Shown here: positions 27,055 to 38,489 of the stretch, one piece after another
Position numbering within the stretch: position 1 is the stretch's first letter
Layout of the letters: each line of letters starts with the position of its first letter
NCBI GenBank assembly: GCA_037013685.1
Contig: CM072895.1
Location: 11,320,463 to 11,384,462, forward strand
Reading direction: 5' to 3'
Length of the DNA: 64,000 bases
DNA from: Acridotheres tristis
Taxonomy: Eukaryota > Chordata > Aves > Passeriformes > Sturnidae
Notes under the pieces: model-generated
Seen by the model: only the letters and a program-made list of their open reading frames with translations
Told to the model about the DNA's origin: nothing
Databases searched by the model: none
Made by a program: the position numbers and the translations under genes

Positions 27055-30000
27055 CTAAGACGAACATATCAAGAAAGAAATCAATCTCACACATAGCAGA
27101 CACCTTCATGGATATTCACAGGAAGAACAAGCTCATCTTAAAAAAAGTGTTCATTTATCAGTAAGCACAGTAACTATAGGTATCACTACTTTTTCCTCTG
27201 TGGAACTCATATTGGCAAATATGCTACTGTTCTCAAAATCAAAAATGGGTTGAAAGGGTTATGAGTCATTCCCTTTTGCTTTTAAAATACTTGTGCTTCA
27301 ACTTTCTGCTAAGGATATGGAGAACCCCTAGTGTCTGAAGATTTATTAATAATCTCCTAGTAATCCTCTGCTACTTCTTCAGAAATTTTTTCAAGAATCT
27401 TACCCAGACATAACAATTCTAAAGCACACAAACTGAGGTATCTACCGCTTGGAATTTTGTTGTTGATATTAAAGAGAGCACTTTTCCCCTCATTCAACCA
27501 GAACAAAACTCTGCATTTACTGCACACTTCTACCTTTTCTATAAATACATTATCACTCTTTCCCCTTATACTCTCAATAAAACTATTTTTTCATGAGCAT
27601 TTCTTGCTTATGAAACTGAACTTTTGGGGCAAGCAGTATAAAACTGCTCTAAACAATGCCCAGCCATTCATATTTCTTACTTTACATGCTTTTTCCACAT
27701 GGTTTGATTCATAATTACTTCCAGCTTCAGGAAACTGGCCCTTTTAAAGGCACCAAACATAAGTTTTTGACTTTGTTTGCACTTAACAAATCAAGCAATG
27801 AATCAATCCTATCTAAGCTGCCAGCAATTCTGAATTCTACATTTTTTATCTTCATCAACTGAGACTGCATCTAACACAGGAATCTCAAAGTTACATAATA
27901 AAGACTCACATTAGAAATCCTTATCAGAATGCCAAAGGATCAAAATTGAAACAAACTGAAATGAACCAAGAAGAGCAAAACAAGAACAAGGATGGCAGTT
28001 ATATCCCACCCAAATGTGGGAGAGGTTTGATAGATGAACAACAAACAGCCAGATAACTGAACTGCTATAAACAGCTCAGGTTAATTTTCTTAACTATTTC
28101 AAGTGCTCAAACAATTAGTACAGAATGGAGGAGATTAGGTAGAAGGAGATTAATTAAAAGTCTGAAATTAACGAGAAATAAATAACCAATTGCCTGAAAA
28201 ATACCAGTGTCATAAAGCATGCTAAGCCTTAAAATAATCTTTCAGAAAAGCATCAGGATACTCTTGCATGTGATGGTCAGAATCCTTTCTTTTAGCCTGT
28301 GAGAGACACTCTTAGTCTTAGACAGGACAGGACATCATTGGGACTTCTCACTTCTTTTCTTTTGTCCCTCATTCAGGATTGCAGGAATACAAAAAGACAA
28401 ACTGAAAAAAAAACAGGGCAGAAAGAAATCCCACAGCACCAGGCATGGGGAAAGTCCAGCATTCCAACACGTTTACTGCTTATTTTTACAGTGTTTAATG
28501 GCAAAGTACCACACAAAGACACAAACAGTTTCAAAGCAACTTCCCAGCCTAGAAAGAAAATGAGGGGAAGGGGCTCTGTTTCAGTTCTTCATTATTAAAA
28601 CTCTGAAGTAGAGAAATTTCAACAAACATAAGTAACCCAATCTGTGTGTTTCCCTAGCCCAAACTCCCTCCATTTTTACAGTCTTTTCAAAGTCTAGATC
28701 AAGTTTCATTTGAATTTGCAGGGTGAAGGTTTTTATTTCTGGCTTCCCCCCCACAGACTCAATTTCTTTGTCTTTTTAACACAAAGCTGAAATCATCATG
28801 AATATTCAAAAATAACAAATATATTCTATAATAATGAAGAAATATGTAAATACACAACATCACAAAATGTCTAGCAAGACACAAAGCTCATTGGAAAAAA
28901 TATTCCTTTCTCTAGTTAAGTTCTGCCTGAAGATTCCCAAAGTACACAATATGAAATATATACCAATATAAAATATATACCATGTAGTTAACAGAGTGTA
29001 CTCATATGTTAATATTATGTTATTGTGATCAACCACAGTGATTTTATAACCATTTTTCCAATTGAGAAGTGCAACAGCTTTTTTTTCCTATTTCTACCTT
29101 GAAAGAAAATGGTAAGACCCCCTCTTTTGTTAAAGTGCAAAATGATTCCATGAAACTCAAGTGTATCTTCTAACATTTGTTAAACTTTGTGAGGGAGTGG
29201 TTCTTCCCCAGTCAAAGTCAAACCCTGGAAAGATTTCTCCACCATTCATCAGCTGAGATTTTGACATCCAAGGTTTTGAACTGACTATGGCAGAAGGTGA
29301 AAAGATCTACCAAATTCTTAAGGGGAACATTTCTCTGCTTAGAAGCATCAACTCCCCAATTTATCTGCTGAAGTCTCTTTGAAAGCAGTTTCTGAAGGAT
29401 GAGTTTGAAAGAGGGGCAGGAACAGTCACTAAGCTTTCATCCCACTGAGGAAATGACACACCAGCAGAGCAGGAAGGAAAGGTGGCACGGAAGCATGAGA
29501 GCAACAACACAAGGGAGAAGCCCTCAAATCATATGGGTTACAAAAAAGGAACTTTTCATATGCTCAACACAAGTGAATCCACATTTGCAATCTGCCAAGG
29601 CAGACTCAAAGCAAGCATTAAGGTGACTAAACCAAGCATTCAGAGAGTACTAAGTGACAGAAGAATGACCATACAGCCTTCAGCTTGGCCCACTTAATAA
29701 GCATTAAATACAGTCTATAATTAACTCCACGTTTATGATCCTCCTTCGGAAATCTCATTTAATTCAATGCAAACATAGATTCTGCTTGAGGAATGATTCA
29801 GATTTTCAGTGAATGAGACTCTTGTTTCTAAGACCTGGCCAGTCTCAAAGAACTACTACAATATAAATATTTAATAATAACAAAAGCACGCAACTCTTTG
29901 CCAAGCACAGATGTTAGAAAGTGACTGCAAATCTTGGCATTTGGTGGCACCTAGTAATCCACTGGCTGAGTTACTAATGTGATTGATAGCCTTAGGTTGT

Positions 30001-32310
30001 TCAGGAACTATTGCCCCCCCCGAGAATTAAAATCTGTGAGCTGTATCACAGTTTTTGTATAAGTGTTTTTCTCTACAAAACCAGCAATGTCAGATATTAT
30101 CCTTACAGGTTTTAAAAAGGTTCTGCTTGAGAAAACTCTTTAGCAGGGAGAAACAGATGCAACTGGCCTGTTTCTATACTTAGTGCATATTTTGTTTTGA
30201 TGTTCTAATTCTGGTAATGATGGTTAGTACAAACATTGCTAAAAGATAAACTCTTCTTGCAACAGATCTGCACTAACCTGGTCCTGAGGAGACTTATGTC
30301 TTGTTTTGACTAAGGGAACAACTCATTCATAAACTGCATTGCCTATTGCCTTTCCATTCACCGTGTGTCATTAACAATCCCCACCTGGATACCATCCTGC
30401 CCTTTAAAAGCTCTTAGGCTTTCTAAAGAAGAGCTTTCCTAGGCACAGGCACCAGAAAGGAAGCATCCTCCATCTTAATGTTCTCCTTTCCAACAAGACT
30501 GGTCAGAATCTGTCATTTCCATGAAGCATCCCACACAGCATCTTTAAACCTGGCCTTCCCCTTACAGGTGAGATTCCTGTCCATGCCAGCCTCCCCACTT
30601 ACAGCAAGGCATTCATGAGACACACAGCTCCCACAAAAACACTACTCAAGTGCTTCTGACAGAATTCCTTCCAAAGTGAACAAATATGGTTTAATTACCA
30701 TTTCCATGAATTCAGGGAGAACAAAACCATTACATTCCTGTAACCACAGCAGACTGTACTACATCTAAACAACATGCCCTGGACGTCTGCACAGTAGAGG
30801 ACTTTAAAGTAGCAATGCATGAAAAAAATTAAATATGCAAAGGCAAATGGACACATTACTACTTATTTATGTCGAATGTTTTCCTTTGTCTAACATTCAA
30901 AATGCAAGTCAGAGCACTAAAGGTGTAATGCAGATCTACCTTTGTAGAAAATGTTAGTCTTACAGGCCATTAGTTTCAATGACATCAACTGACACAGCCA
31001 GCAACAGGTTTGGAGCAAACGAAAGATTAAGGAAAAAAATCCAAAGAATACTAATTGTTGCCCTAAGTGCTTCAAGTCACACAAGATTCTCACATGCTGT
31101 CAATTAAGTGAACCCTATAAAGTTATGATTTATGGCAAGATTCCACCAGAACGATTATATCACAACAACAGATATAATTCAATTATTTCTGCCAATAAAG
31201 TCATCGGTGCAGAACATATTACCCCTTTCAACTCTAAGCATTTTTTTTAACCAGAAAGTGCTTCAATGATGGTACCATCTTGACTCAGTCACAGGAAGTA
31301 TTTTTAACCACTAAATTTTATTAAATTAAGTCTGTACTTAGAAATTTGGTAGCACAGAAGGTCAACTTGTAGAATGGTAGCAAAGCCCTCTAGGCCATCA
31401 GCCATTTTTCTTTCAAAATTTATTTCCTATGTTTTAGGGTATTTTCAGCCATTATCTATCTTCCTTGCTATTAAAAAAAACCCAAAAACCCAAACTAAAA
31501 AAACCCCAGAATAATTCAGGCCAGCAGTGAAGTCTGCAGGTCATCAGGTATATTCTCAAACCAGGATCAGCTTTAATTCTACAGAAGAAATAAATAAACC
31601 ACAATAAAAAGAAAAGAAAAAATCAACCAAAAAAAGTAACAAAGCTGCAATTAAAAAAAAAAAGTTATTTAATCTACATACAGTACTTGCTTTCTTTGTT
31701 CCTTCAGTTTAAGTATTTATTCAATAATGCTGATTTTGTTACAAGTCTTTCTAGAAGCTAACTTTAGGATTCTGAAAAATAAGAATGCATATTTAAAGTA
31801 CTATAGGAACATACATTCTTAAGTAGTCAACAAAATCTTACTTTAATCAAACTAATGGAGACGTTCTATAATAGGGAGGTTTTAAGAAAAGAAAACAAGT
31901 GTTCTGGAAGCCCTCTAGCAGGTAAAAACTTCACTTGACCTCATACTGAAGAATAAGAAAAAGCAGGCTGTGCCTTGGAGAGCTGTAATCAAATAGGTAG
32001 GTCATCAAAGAAGGGAAAAAAGAATGGAACAGAGGCCTGAGGGGAAGGAAGACTCAAGGGGATTTACTAAAAGCAAAATGAAAAGGACACTGCAAGCAGG
32101 AGGAGAAGGAAGAGGAAGACTGAAGCAGTGGTTTGGATGCAGCACAGACTGGGATGCCAACTGTGTGTAGACAGTCAGCAGGCATGTTCAATAAACTGGA
32201 CATTACAAAATACACAAAAATAGCCTGGAAAAAAACAATCAGTCTAGTTAAAAACTTAAAAAACTTTTTTCCCACTCCAAGACCCAGACATTCACTCAAA
32301 GATTACTTAC

Positions 32311-32349
32311 CCACTTCACAGTTTTGGATTAATTTCTCTGCTTTAACTT
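32311..32349 (-). CDS. Candidate short exon (39 bp), unidentified gene
   Basis: The donor is strong (GTGG followed by GTAAGTAATC) and the acceptor moderate (TTTATACATGTAG). The open frame is VKAEKLIQNCEV between split codons, phase 1 at both ends. Its phase fits 34110-34152 upstream (C plus AA gives Gln) and 27016-27054 downstream (G plus GG gives Gly). No domain can be named from so short a segment. Confidence 0.25.
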
Positions 32350-34109
32350 CTACATGTATAAATTGAAGGTAATGTATCATATGAATCTCATCCCACAGTG
32401 TTGTATGAGTACATACACTATTGTCTCTAAATCACTAGGATGCTCCAACACAGAAAATTTAACAAAGAAAATGGGTAACTGTTCCACCAGCATGGGTTCC
32501 AGACCACAAACAACAAAAACTGTGTAGAACACTACATTGAACGAGACCAGAAAGAAACCTTGAGCTATTCATGCAGTCAATTCTCTCATTCTTGACCACT
32601 GAACGAGATACAGAGCCTTTGGAGGAAAATAAGTAAATAAATAGAAGAAATATTGATTATTTGTTTTTCTCATATGCATTCTGCAACCTTTTTGACATAT
32701 GTTGCTATAACTGAGTTTATGTACCCAGCTGCTTCTGCAAAAGAAGCTCCTACCTACAGACTTTCTCATCTCCTGCAAGCAGCAGTTCCCAACACACTTA
32801 GGACACTTTCATTCCATTACGGAAGCTCATAGACGGCTCATCATCACTAAACTGAATTGTTTTACCCTACACGTACAATGATATTTTCAAAATATTAAGA
32901 ATGGGGTTTATATTGACACGACATGTTGTGCAGGGGATGTATTCTCAAGTCGTTCAAAGCCACGAGATTGGTTCTGGGTGCTTTTAAATAGAAAGCTTTT
33001 AGTAGTGTTTTTGCTCCCAACACCAAAAAATTCCATCAGGGAGCTGACCCCAGAAACAGGGTCGCTACTGACCCCTAGTGTTCAGCAGCCCAGGCTCAAT
33101 TCGACTGATTTAAGGCAAAAAGCATGAGAAGCATCTTCATCCTTCGGCACTGCATCGTCCTTCTGACATACTAAGAGGTCCTTGCCTTTTGCTGAGGTTC
33201 CTTCCGCTCTATTTTATCAACAGAAATAGTAGTATCCATTTTTCAAGAAACAAGTAGAAAGGAAATATAAACTCCTAAAGATCCCAGCAAATTGTAGATT
33301 CACATTCCTTCTGCTTTCACATCTGTAATTCATTTTTCATTTGGAAGATTAAGAGAAGGGTATCTAGAGTAGACTGACAGTTGTGGCTTCAAGTGGGTAT
33401 TTATAGTCTCTTGATCAGTCATTAAGGAATTAGTGACAGTGAACCACAATCCAAGCTGGCCTGCAAAGACTAGTGCTAGGAAAAGAGTTGCAATTGCCAG
33501 CTTGCTGCAGGACTTGGCTGTCCCAGGTAGAAGTGTAGAGTTTAGTGAGCCAGCTGCCCAGGTGACATAAAAGTTGCTTACAACAGAAAGCTGTAACTAT
33601 ATAAATGAAGAAGAACCCTACTGTTCTACTTACAATTTTGAGTCCAGGTTCAGGAGAAAGCCCAGTCTGTCATATTCTGGAAAACAAAAGCAAAGGACAC
33701 AATATCATAAAAGCTGTAAGAGTCTCCTCTGCAAAAGGCACCAAAACCAAACAGCAACAAGTCCCTATAGCAGCTGTTAATACAGATTATTGTGACCTCA
33801 AGGAATTCCTAAATTAACATTTCTCAATCTCCAGGAAATACCAGAGCAAGAGAACACATGGGTAACCATTAATTTAGAAATGACTAGAATTAATCAAGAT
33901 ATTCAGAGTCATAAAAAGAATTACTGAAACCACTTATGCAGCGATAAACAAAGATTTCCTGCTTGCTGTACAAATAATTTTGACACTTTATGACAAACAT
34001 TCCTCCTAAATTCTGATGTGTAGAGCTTTGAAATTTTTCTTTATTCCTTGTCTATTCCAATCCACAATTTCATAATCAAGCAGCTCTTCTTCAAGAGAAA
34101 GTGACTCAC

Positions 34110-34152
34110 GGTGGCAAAAATGCTTCAAGTTCAGGTGTTGTCCAGTGGGAAA
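34110..34152 (-). CDS. Candidate short exon, two possible acceptors
   Basis: The donor is near consensus (CACC followed by GTGAGTCAC). With the acceptor CTTTGCAG the exon is 43 bp, starts in phase 0 and reads FPTGQHLNLKHFCH plus one base, which fits the phase-0 end of 34628-34702. A second and stronger acceptor (TTTTTGTAG), with the exon then running to 34187, keeps the same frame open with VPCSCHKLTLQ added, but it starts in phase 1. Which acceptor is real cannot be settled from sequence alone. Confidence 0.28.
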
Positions 34153-34627
34153 CTGCAAAGTCAGTTTATGGCATGAACAGGGGACAGCTACAAAAACAAA
34201 ACTATCATTCAGAACATCTGTAACTCAAGTATAAAACAGCTTTTCATTCACCATCTCTGAATATACTGTGATCTTGTAAATCAAACATTTGATACAAAAA
34301 ATAAAACTATTAGAATTCACACGAGATATACAAGAAAAAGGTGTAGCGTTCTTCTTACGCTGGGTTAAGCTCAGAGGCCTCCTCACACTGAGAACCCCTG
34401 GGTCTCACAGCTACACAATAAAAAAAAATACAGAGAAGTAAAAGATAATTATGGATTAAAAGAACCAACAAGAAAAAAATAAGCTTTTAGAAAGAGCTCA
34501 TTGGAAATACAAGATTATTTTTCTCATGAGACACCCCTAGAATTTCTGGTGCAGTAGTTTACTCCCAAAGATCACAAGCTTTTCACACCCTTGTTAACCA
34601 GCAGAACAGCGAAGCCTAAGCACGTAC

Positions 34628-34702
34628 CTCAGACACAATGATTGCACCAGATAGGTCAATGTAAACTGTGCCATTGGTTTCAATCCCATTAAGATTCAAT
34701 TC
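34628..34702 (-). CDS. Candidate internal exon (75 bp), unidentified gene
   Basis: On the minus strand a pyrimidine-rich acceptor (CTTCCCTTGGCTCAG) precedes 25 full codons and a donor GAG followed by GTACGTGC. Both ends are in phase 0. The peptide runs ELNLNGIETNGTVYIDLS then GAIIVSE, with a potential N-glycosylation sequon (NGT) and alternating hydrophobic residues typical of beta strands. This segment reads like genuine protein more than most in the window, but I could not place it in a family. It fits 36536-36640 upstream and 34110-34152 downstream. Confidence 0.4.
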
Positions 34703-36276
34703 CTGAGCCAAGGGAAGTATTCTATTTGACATCACTTAGGTAACAGAAGCTGCAGAACACGTGCAGGCTTGATAATGGCACATACTGTCTGTTCCCTGCC
34801 AGCACCCGAGTGACACCCACCATCCCCACTCCACCTGTGCATCACTCCTCCACTTTCCACTTACTGACAGTTCTGTTTCCCCCATGTGCTGCTTTCTTCA
34901 TAATTTTTTCCCAGTTAATTCCTCCTACAAGAAATTATGTCCTGTACAACCTCACCTCCTCTGCCTGTGGGATTGTGCATAGGAAGGTATCCATTCCATA
35001 AGAAGAAACATGCTTTCAATTTTTATTAACCCTTCTGACTCTCAAAACCAACATCTGTACTAAACAAACAGCCACAAAGATTTTTTTCAAATAACTCTTT
35101 TTCTAAAAAACATCTACAGCCACTGACCCATCTGTCATCAGTCTTATCTCATTCAAACCAACATTGCCTTCTTCCCAACAGGAAATACAAAAAGAGGAAA
35201 TGCAATAAGAGATATATCACCTCATAACTACAACAACATCCTGGACTTTCTGTTAACTCAGCACTTCATTAGTTTTGCAACCAAAGCACCAGAACACAGG
35301 CATGAGCTAAACACTAAGGACAGACCTCCATTGCAATGTTTCATAAGATTTATCCTGTTTATCACAGGCATTTCACCTTCCCATGGCTTTAAGTTTTCAT
35401 GTTTATTGATCATTACTGACAGAGATATAAAGTAATTTTTTAAAATTATATATCAACTACCTTGCAACAGACACTTTTAAACAAAAGTATTACAAAACAA
35501 AACAACATTTCTGGTTTCAAACCAGATGCATGTGTATGTCCTTGATTTTCCATAGGGTTTAACTATAGTTTCAGGCTGTAACATCAAACCAAAACATCCA
35601 CGCCCCTTCCTCTCATTGGCAGGTGAGATGTGCAAGCACAGAAATGCTGCCCTCACCATGGGCCATCTCACACTCAGGGGCACTTCTTGGAAGTCAGCAT
35701 TACTATTACCTGGGAAATGAATCTCTCTCACATGCTGCTCCCTCAGGAAAGACACTAGAACCCTCTAAAATTAAAGATTCAAAGTTATCTTCCTTTTTAG
35801 CAAAAATCAGTCTTGCTACATACAGACTTCCAGTGTCATTTAGCTGTCATTTCCCTATGAATATAGGGGTCAAAAGTCATCCCACATGCCAGCTGGAAGT
35901 GGTCTGGACTCACAAAAGAGAGATAAAGCCACAAAGAAAATCTGAAGAAAGCCAAACAGAGCCTAGCTGCAGAAAAAGGCAATCCTTGTCTGGAGTTACA
36001 TATCTGAATAAAAACAAGACGAAACACAGATCCACTAAATCAAACAACTGAGTCTAAAACACAGCTTGGTCAGGGTTTGACAATTACAGGAGAGGAACTG
36101 AACTGATCACACAGCTCAAGAAAGGGGCAATCCCATTCCTACCCTTTCCTCCATTGAAAATAGAGGTGGCAATAGCCTGCCTTGGCACTCATGCCACCTC
36201 TCTCTGCCCTTACAGGTTGCTTCCTCCTCCCATAACATTAGTATAAAACCTTACTCACCAAGTTAACCACTTGATA

Positions 36277-36298
36277 AATATATATATATATATATATT
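36277..36298. repeat. (AT)n microsatellite
   Basis: An uninterrupted run of about ten AT dinucleotides. A donor-like minus-strand signal at 36252-36258 lies beside it, but no plausible exon ends there. Confidence 0.9.
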
Positions 36299-36535
36299 TC
36301 TCCTCTTTTTCATCTAGTGGGATAAAGAAGTGCTGGAATATTAGAGAAAACAGAACAAAATAGTTAGAACGAGGTAAAAATACTCCAGGTTCTCCACCAA
36401 AAATCAGCTTGGACCAGCTGGCCATGTTAACTGTGGTTTGATGTTGGCCTCCACCAACATCATCATGATGACCCTCCCCCAGCATCCCAATCATTAGGGG
36501 GTCTCTGCACTGAAGGACAATGTAGAGCCATTCAC

Positions 36536-36640
36536 AGGTACAGTCCAGAGAACTCCCATCACATTTAAGCATGTTGGTAGGTCTGATCCAGCCAGGCCAA
36601 TTTCCAGACAAGACAGCTCTATGGCTGTGTGGCACAGGAC
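36536..36640 (-). CDS. Candidate internal exon (105 bp), unidentified gene
   Basis: The acceptor is strong (TTTTTTTGCTTTAAAAACAG) and 105 bases are open in phase 0, reading VLCHTAIELSCLEIGLAG, then SDLPTCLNVMGVLWTVP. The proposed donor (CCT followed by GTGAATGG) is only moderate, and the frame stays open for about 45 bases past it. A different minus-strand frame is also open across this region, for 181 codons at 36255-36800, which lowers confidence in frame choice. The preferred frame was chosen because it joins 34628-34702 in phase 0 and looks more protein-like. Confidence 0.3.
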
Positions 36641-37385
36641 CTGTTTTTAAAGCAAAAAAATGAGTAAAGGTAATAAAGAACTTAGTTTGCATCCCCTGGA
36701 AGAACATCATGGAGTAATCTGAACAAGACTTTATATTATCAACCCAGAGAAGACTGAAAGGCCCAGGAATGATAAAAGTAACATTATTAGAAGAGCACAA
36801 GTCAATTTAAAGATCACAGTCACCTGTGCTAAGGTGCTACATATCTCAGCTGACAATGTGGTACAACAGTGCACAGGAGCACAGAAATGAAGAAGTTTCA
36901 TCGTGCCTCATAAGAACAAGATGTCATCTTAGGTCAAAACCAAAATACATTTCTACATTTCCAGGAAGATCAGGACTGAATAAAAATCTAAGAACTGACA
37001 GCAATTTCATAATAAAGCATGTAATTGGGATTACATGAACAGAAATAGAGCCAAGCATAGCAATTTCTATAAATTATGCAAATCCTGTGCCAAATTCAAT
37101 GTTGGCATTAGCATGGAAATTCCTCCAAAGAATCCAACAGAAATCCAGCTACCAGGCTGCAAGTGAGAGATGCATTGTCCCATATCTGAAAACTCCATGC
37201 AGACCACCCAGGAAGCCATAAAGCCCAGTGTACAGTATCTAGCAAGTATTCAAGTTGCCTTTTGCATCTGCAACCAATATAGCTATATAGAAGCAAAATG
37301 GGCAAACTTTTCCCCTTATGCTACTAATCTGAAATCAACAGTCCAGGAATTAACTTGGCATAGTGGTTTTATCCATTCAAACTAC

Positions 37386-37466
37386 CTGTAACCAATTTCA
37401 CTGATGACTTGAGTATTAACCCTTTAAGCAGCCAGCCACTCAGAAGCACAGTACAAATAACTTTGA
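37386..37466 (-). CDS. Candidate internal exon (81 bp), unidentified gene
   Basis: A strong acceptor (CATTTTCTGTTTCTACAG) is followed by 81 bases and a donor CAG followed by GTAGTTTG. One frame is open throughout: KVICTVLLSGWLLKGLIL then KSSVKLVT, hydrophobic with spaced Lys residues. The exon is phase 1 at both ends. It joins in frame to 38268-38357 upstream (G plus TC gives Val) and, through the 26-bp segment at 36824-36849, to 36536-36640 downstream. The hydrophobic run could be a buried helix or a membrane segment; sequence alone does not decide. Confidence 0.4.
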
Positions 37467-38267
37467 CTGTAGAAACAGAAAATGAAACTTTTTTTTTAAA
37501 GACGGGCTATATGCAGTTCTAGCTCTGTGTTTAACTGGCAATTGCAAGTACAGGAGGGAAGGCAGAAGATTCAATTTCACTATTTTATTCAAAATATTTG
37601 TGTTTGTCAAAGAAATCAATATGATTCTCAAGAGACAGAAGTCCTATCAAGGATGCTCAGACCACCCTGATAAATTTCATCCTGTCCAGTGCAATCCGGT
37701 CTCTGCAGAGCTGAGGATCCAATTGAGCCAAGCCTTGGTCACTATTCACATGCAAGCTCTACATCTGCAGCAAAGGCCACAGGTAAAATGACTAATTCTG
37801 CAATGAAAAAGGCCAAACACATCACATTCACCTTGGACTAAGAAAACACATATGGACAGTTATAAAAGTTCAGCCAATGTAAAATAATTATGCTAGAACT
37901 CAAGAGACAAGAAAGAATTAATGAAAAAAAGTCATGTTAAATGGATCAACTGAAAAGGACAAAAGAAAGCTTTTATTCCAGGGTTAAAAAAATACGAGCC
38001 AGGATTACTGAGCAACAATCAAAGTACTACATAAACAAAGACTTAATGTTGCATCCTTTCCCTAGGATTTTCACTTTAACCTCTTCAGTGATGGAATTTA
38101 CCAATGAAAGCATTATCTTCTATTTAAATAACCAGGGAATAAAAAAGACTGCAAAGGCAAGTTCAGAAGTGGTAAAGCTGGGACCACCCGAGCTCCTCAG
38201 CACAGTCCTGCATGGTCTGTTTCAGTTTCCTCCTCACCCTCCCTTATGCTTTTGCATATGCACTTAC

Positions 38268-38357
38268 CAATCTTTTTCTCCAGGTTGCCAAGTGACATCA
38301 AGGGAAACACCAAGAAAACTGGTAAGACAAAGCCAGTCCCCGGTGTCTTTCCCTGCT
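38268..38357 (-). CDS. Candidate internal exon (90 bp), best splice signals
   Basis: This is the best exon-like unit in the window. The minus strand has a long pyrimidine tract and acceptor (CTTCTTCTGTGTGTTGTTACAG), 90 bases open in one frame, and a near-perfect donor (TTG followed by GTAAGTGC). The peptide is QGKTPGTGFVLPVFLVF then PLMSLGNLEKKI, flanked by split codons; both ends are phase 1. Joined to 37386-37466 it gives a continuous Leu/Val/Ile-rich stretch of about 55 residues, consistent with a helical repeat or membrane region. I do not recognise the protein. The overlapping + strand frame at 37941-38363 is taken to be a shadow. Confidence 0.5.
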
Positions 38358-38489
38358 CTGTAACAACACACAGAAGAAGCAGAAGTGACAGCTGTCAAGC
38401 TAAGTGCCCAGCCCTTGCAGCCCAGCACCAGAAGCTTACCTCACCTATCTACATCTACACATCCTAATAAAACTACAGCCACCTTCAAT

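Noticed and set aside
36255..36800. 181-codon minus frame ending in a Tyr/Ile run
   Set aside because: Its end is the translated (AT)n microsatellite and its start has no signal. Part of the same DNA is better explained by another frame between splice sites (36536-36640).
38166..38198. + strand peptide EVVKLGPPELL, which recalls a short segment of FANCD2 as I remember it
   Set aside because: The flanking residues do not match and there are no flanking splice sites; eleven residues recalled from memory are not enough to propose homology.
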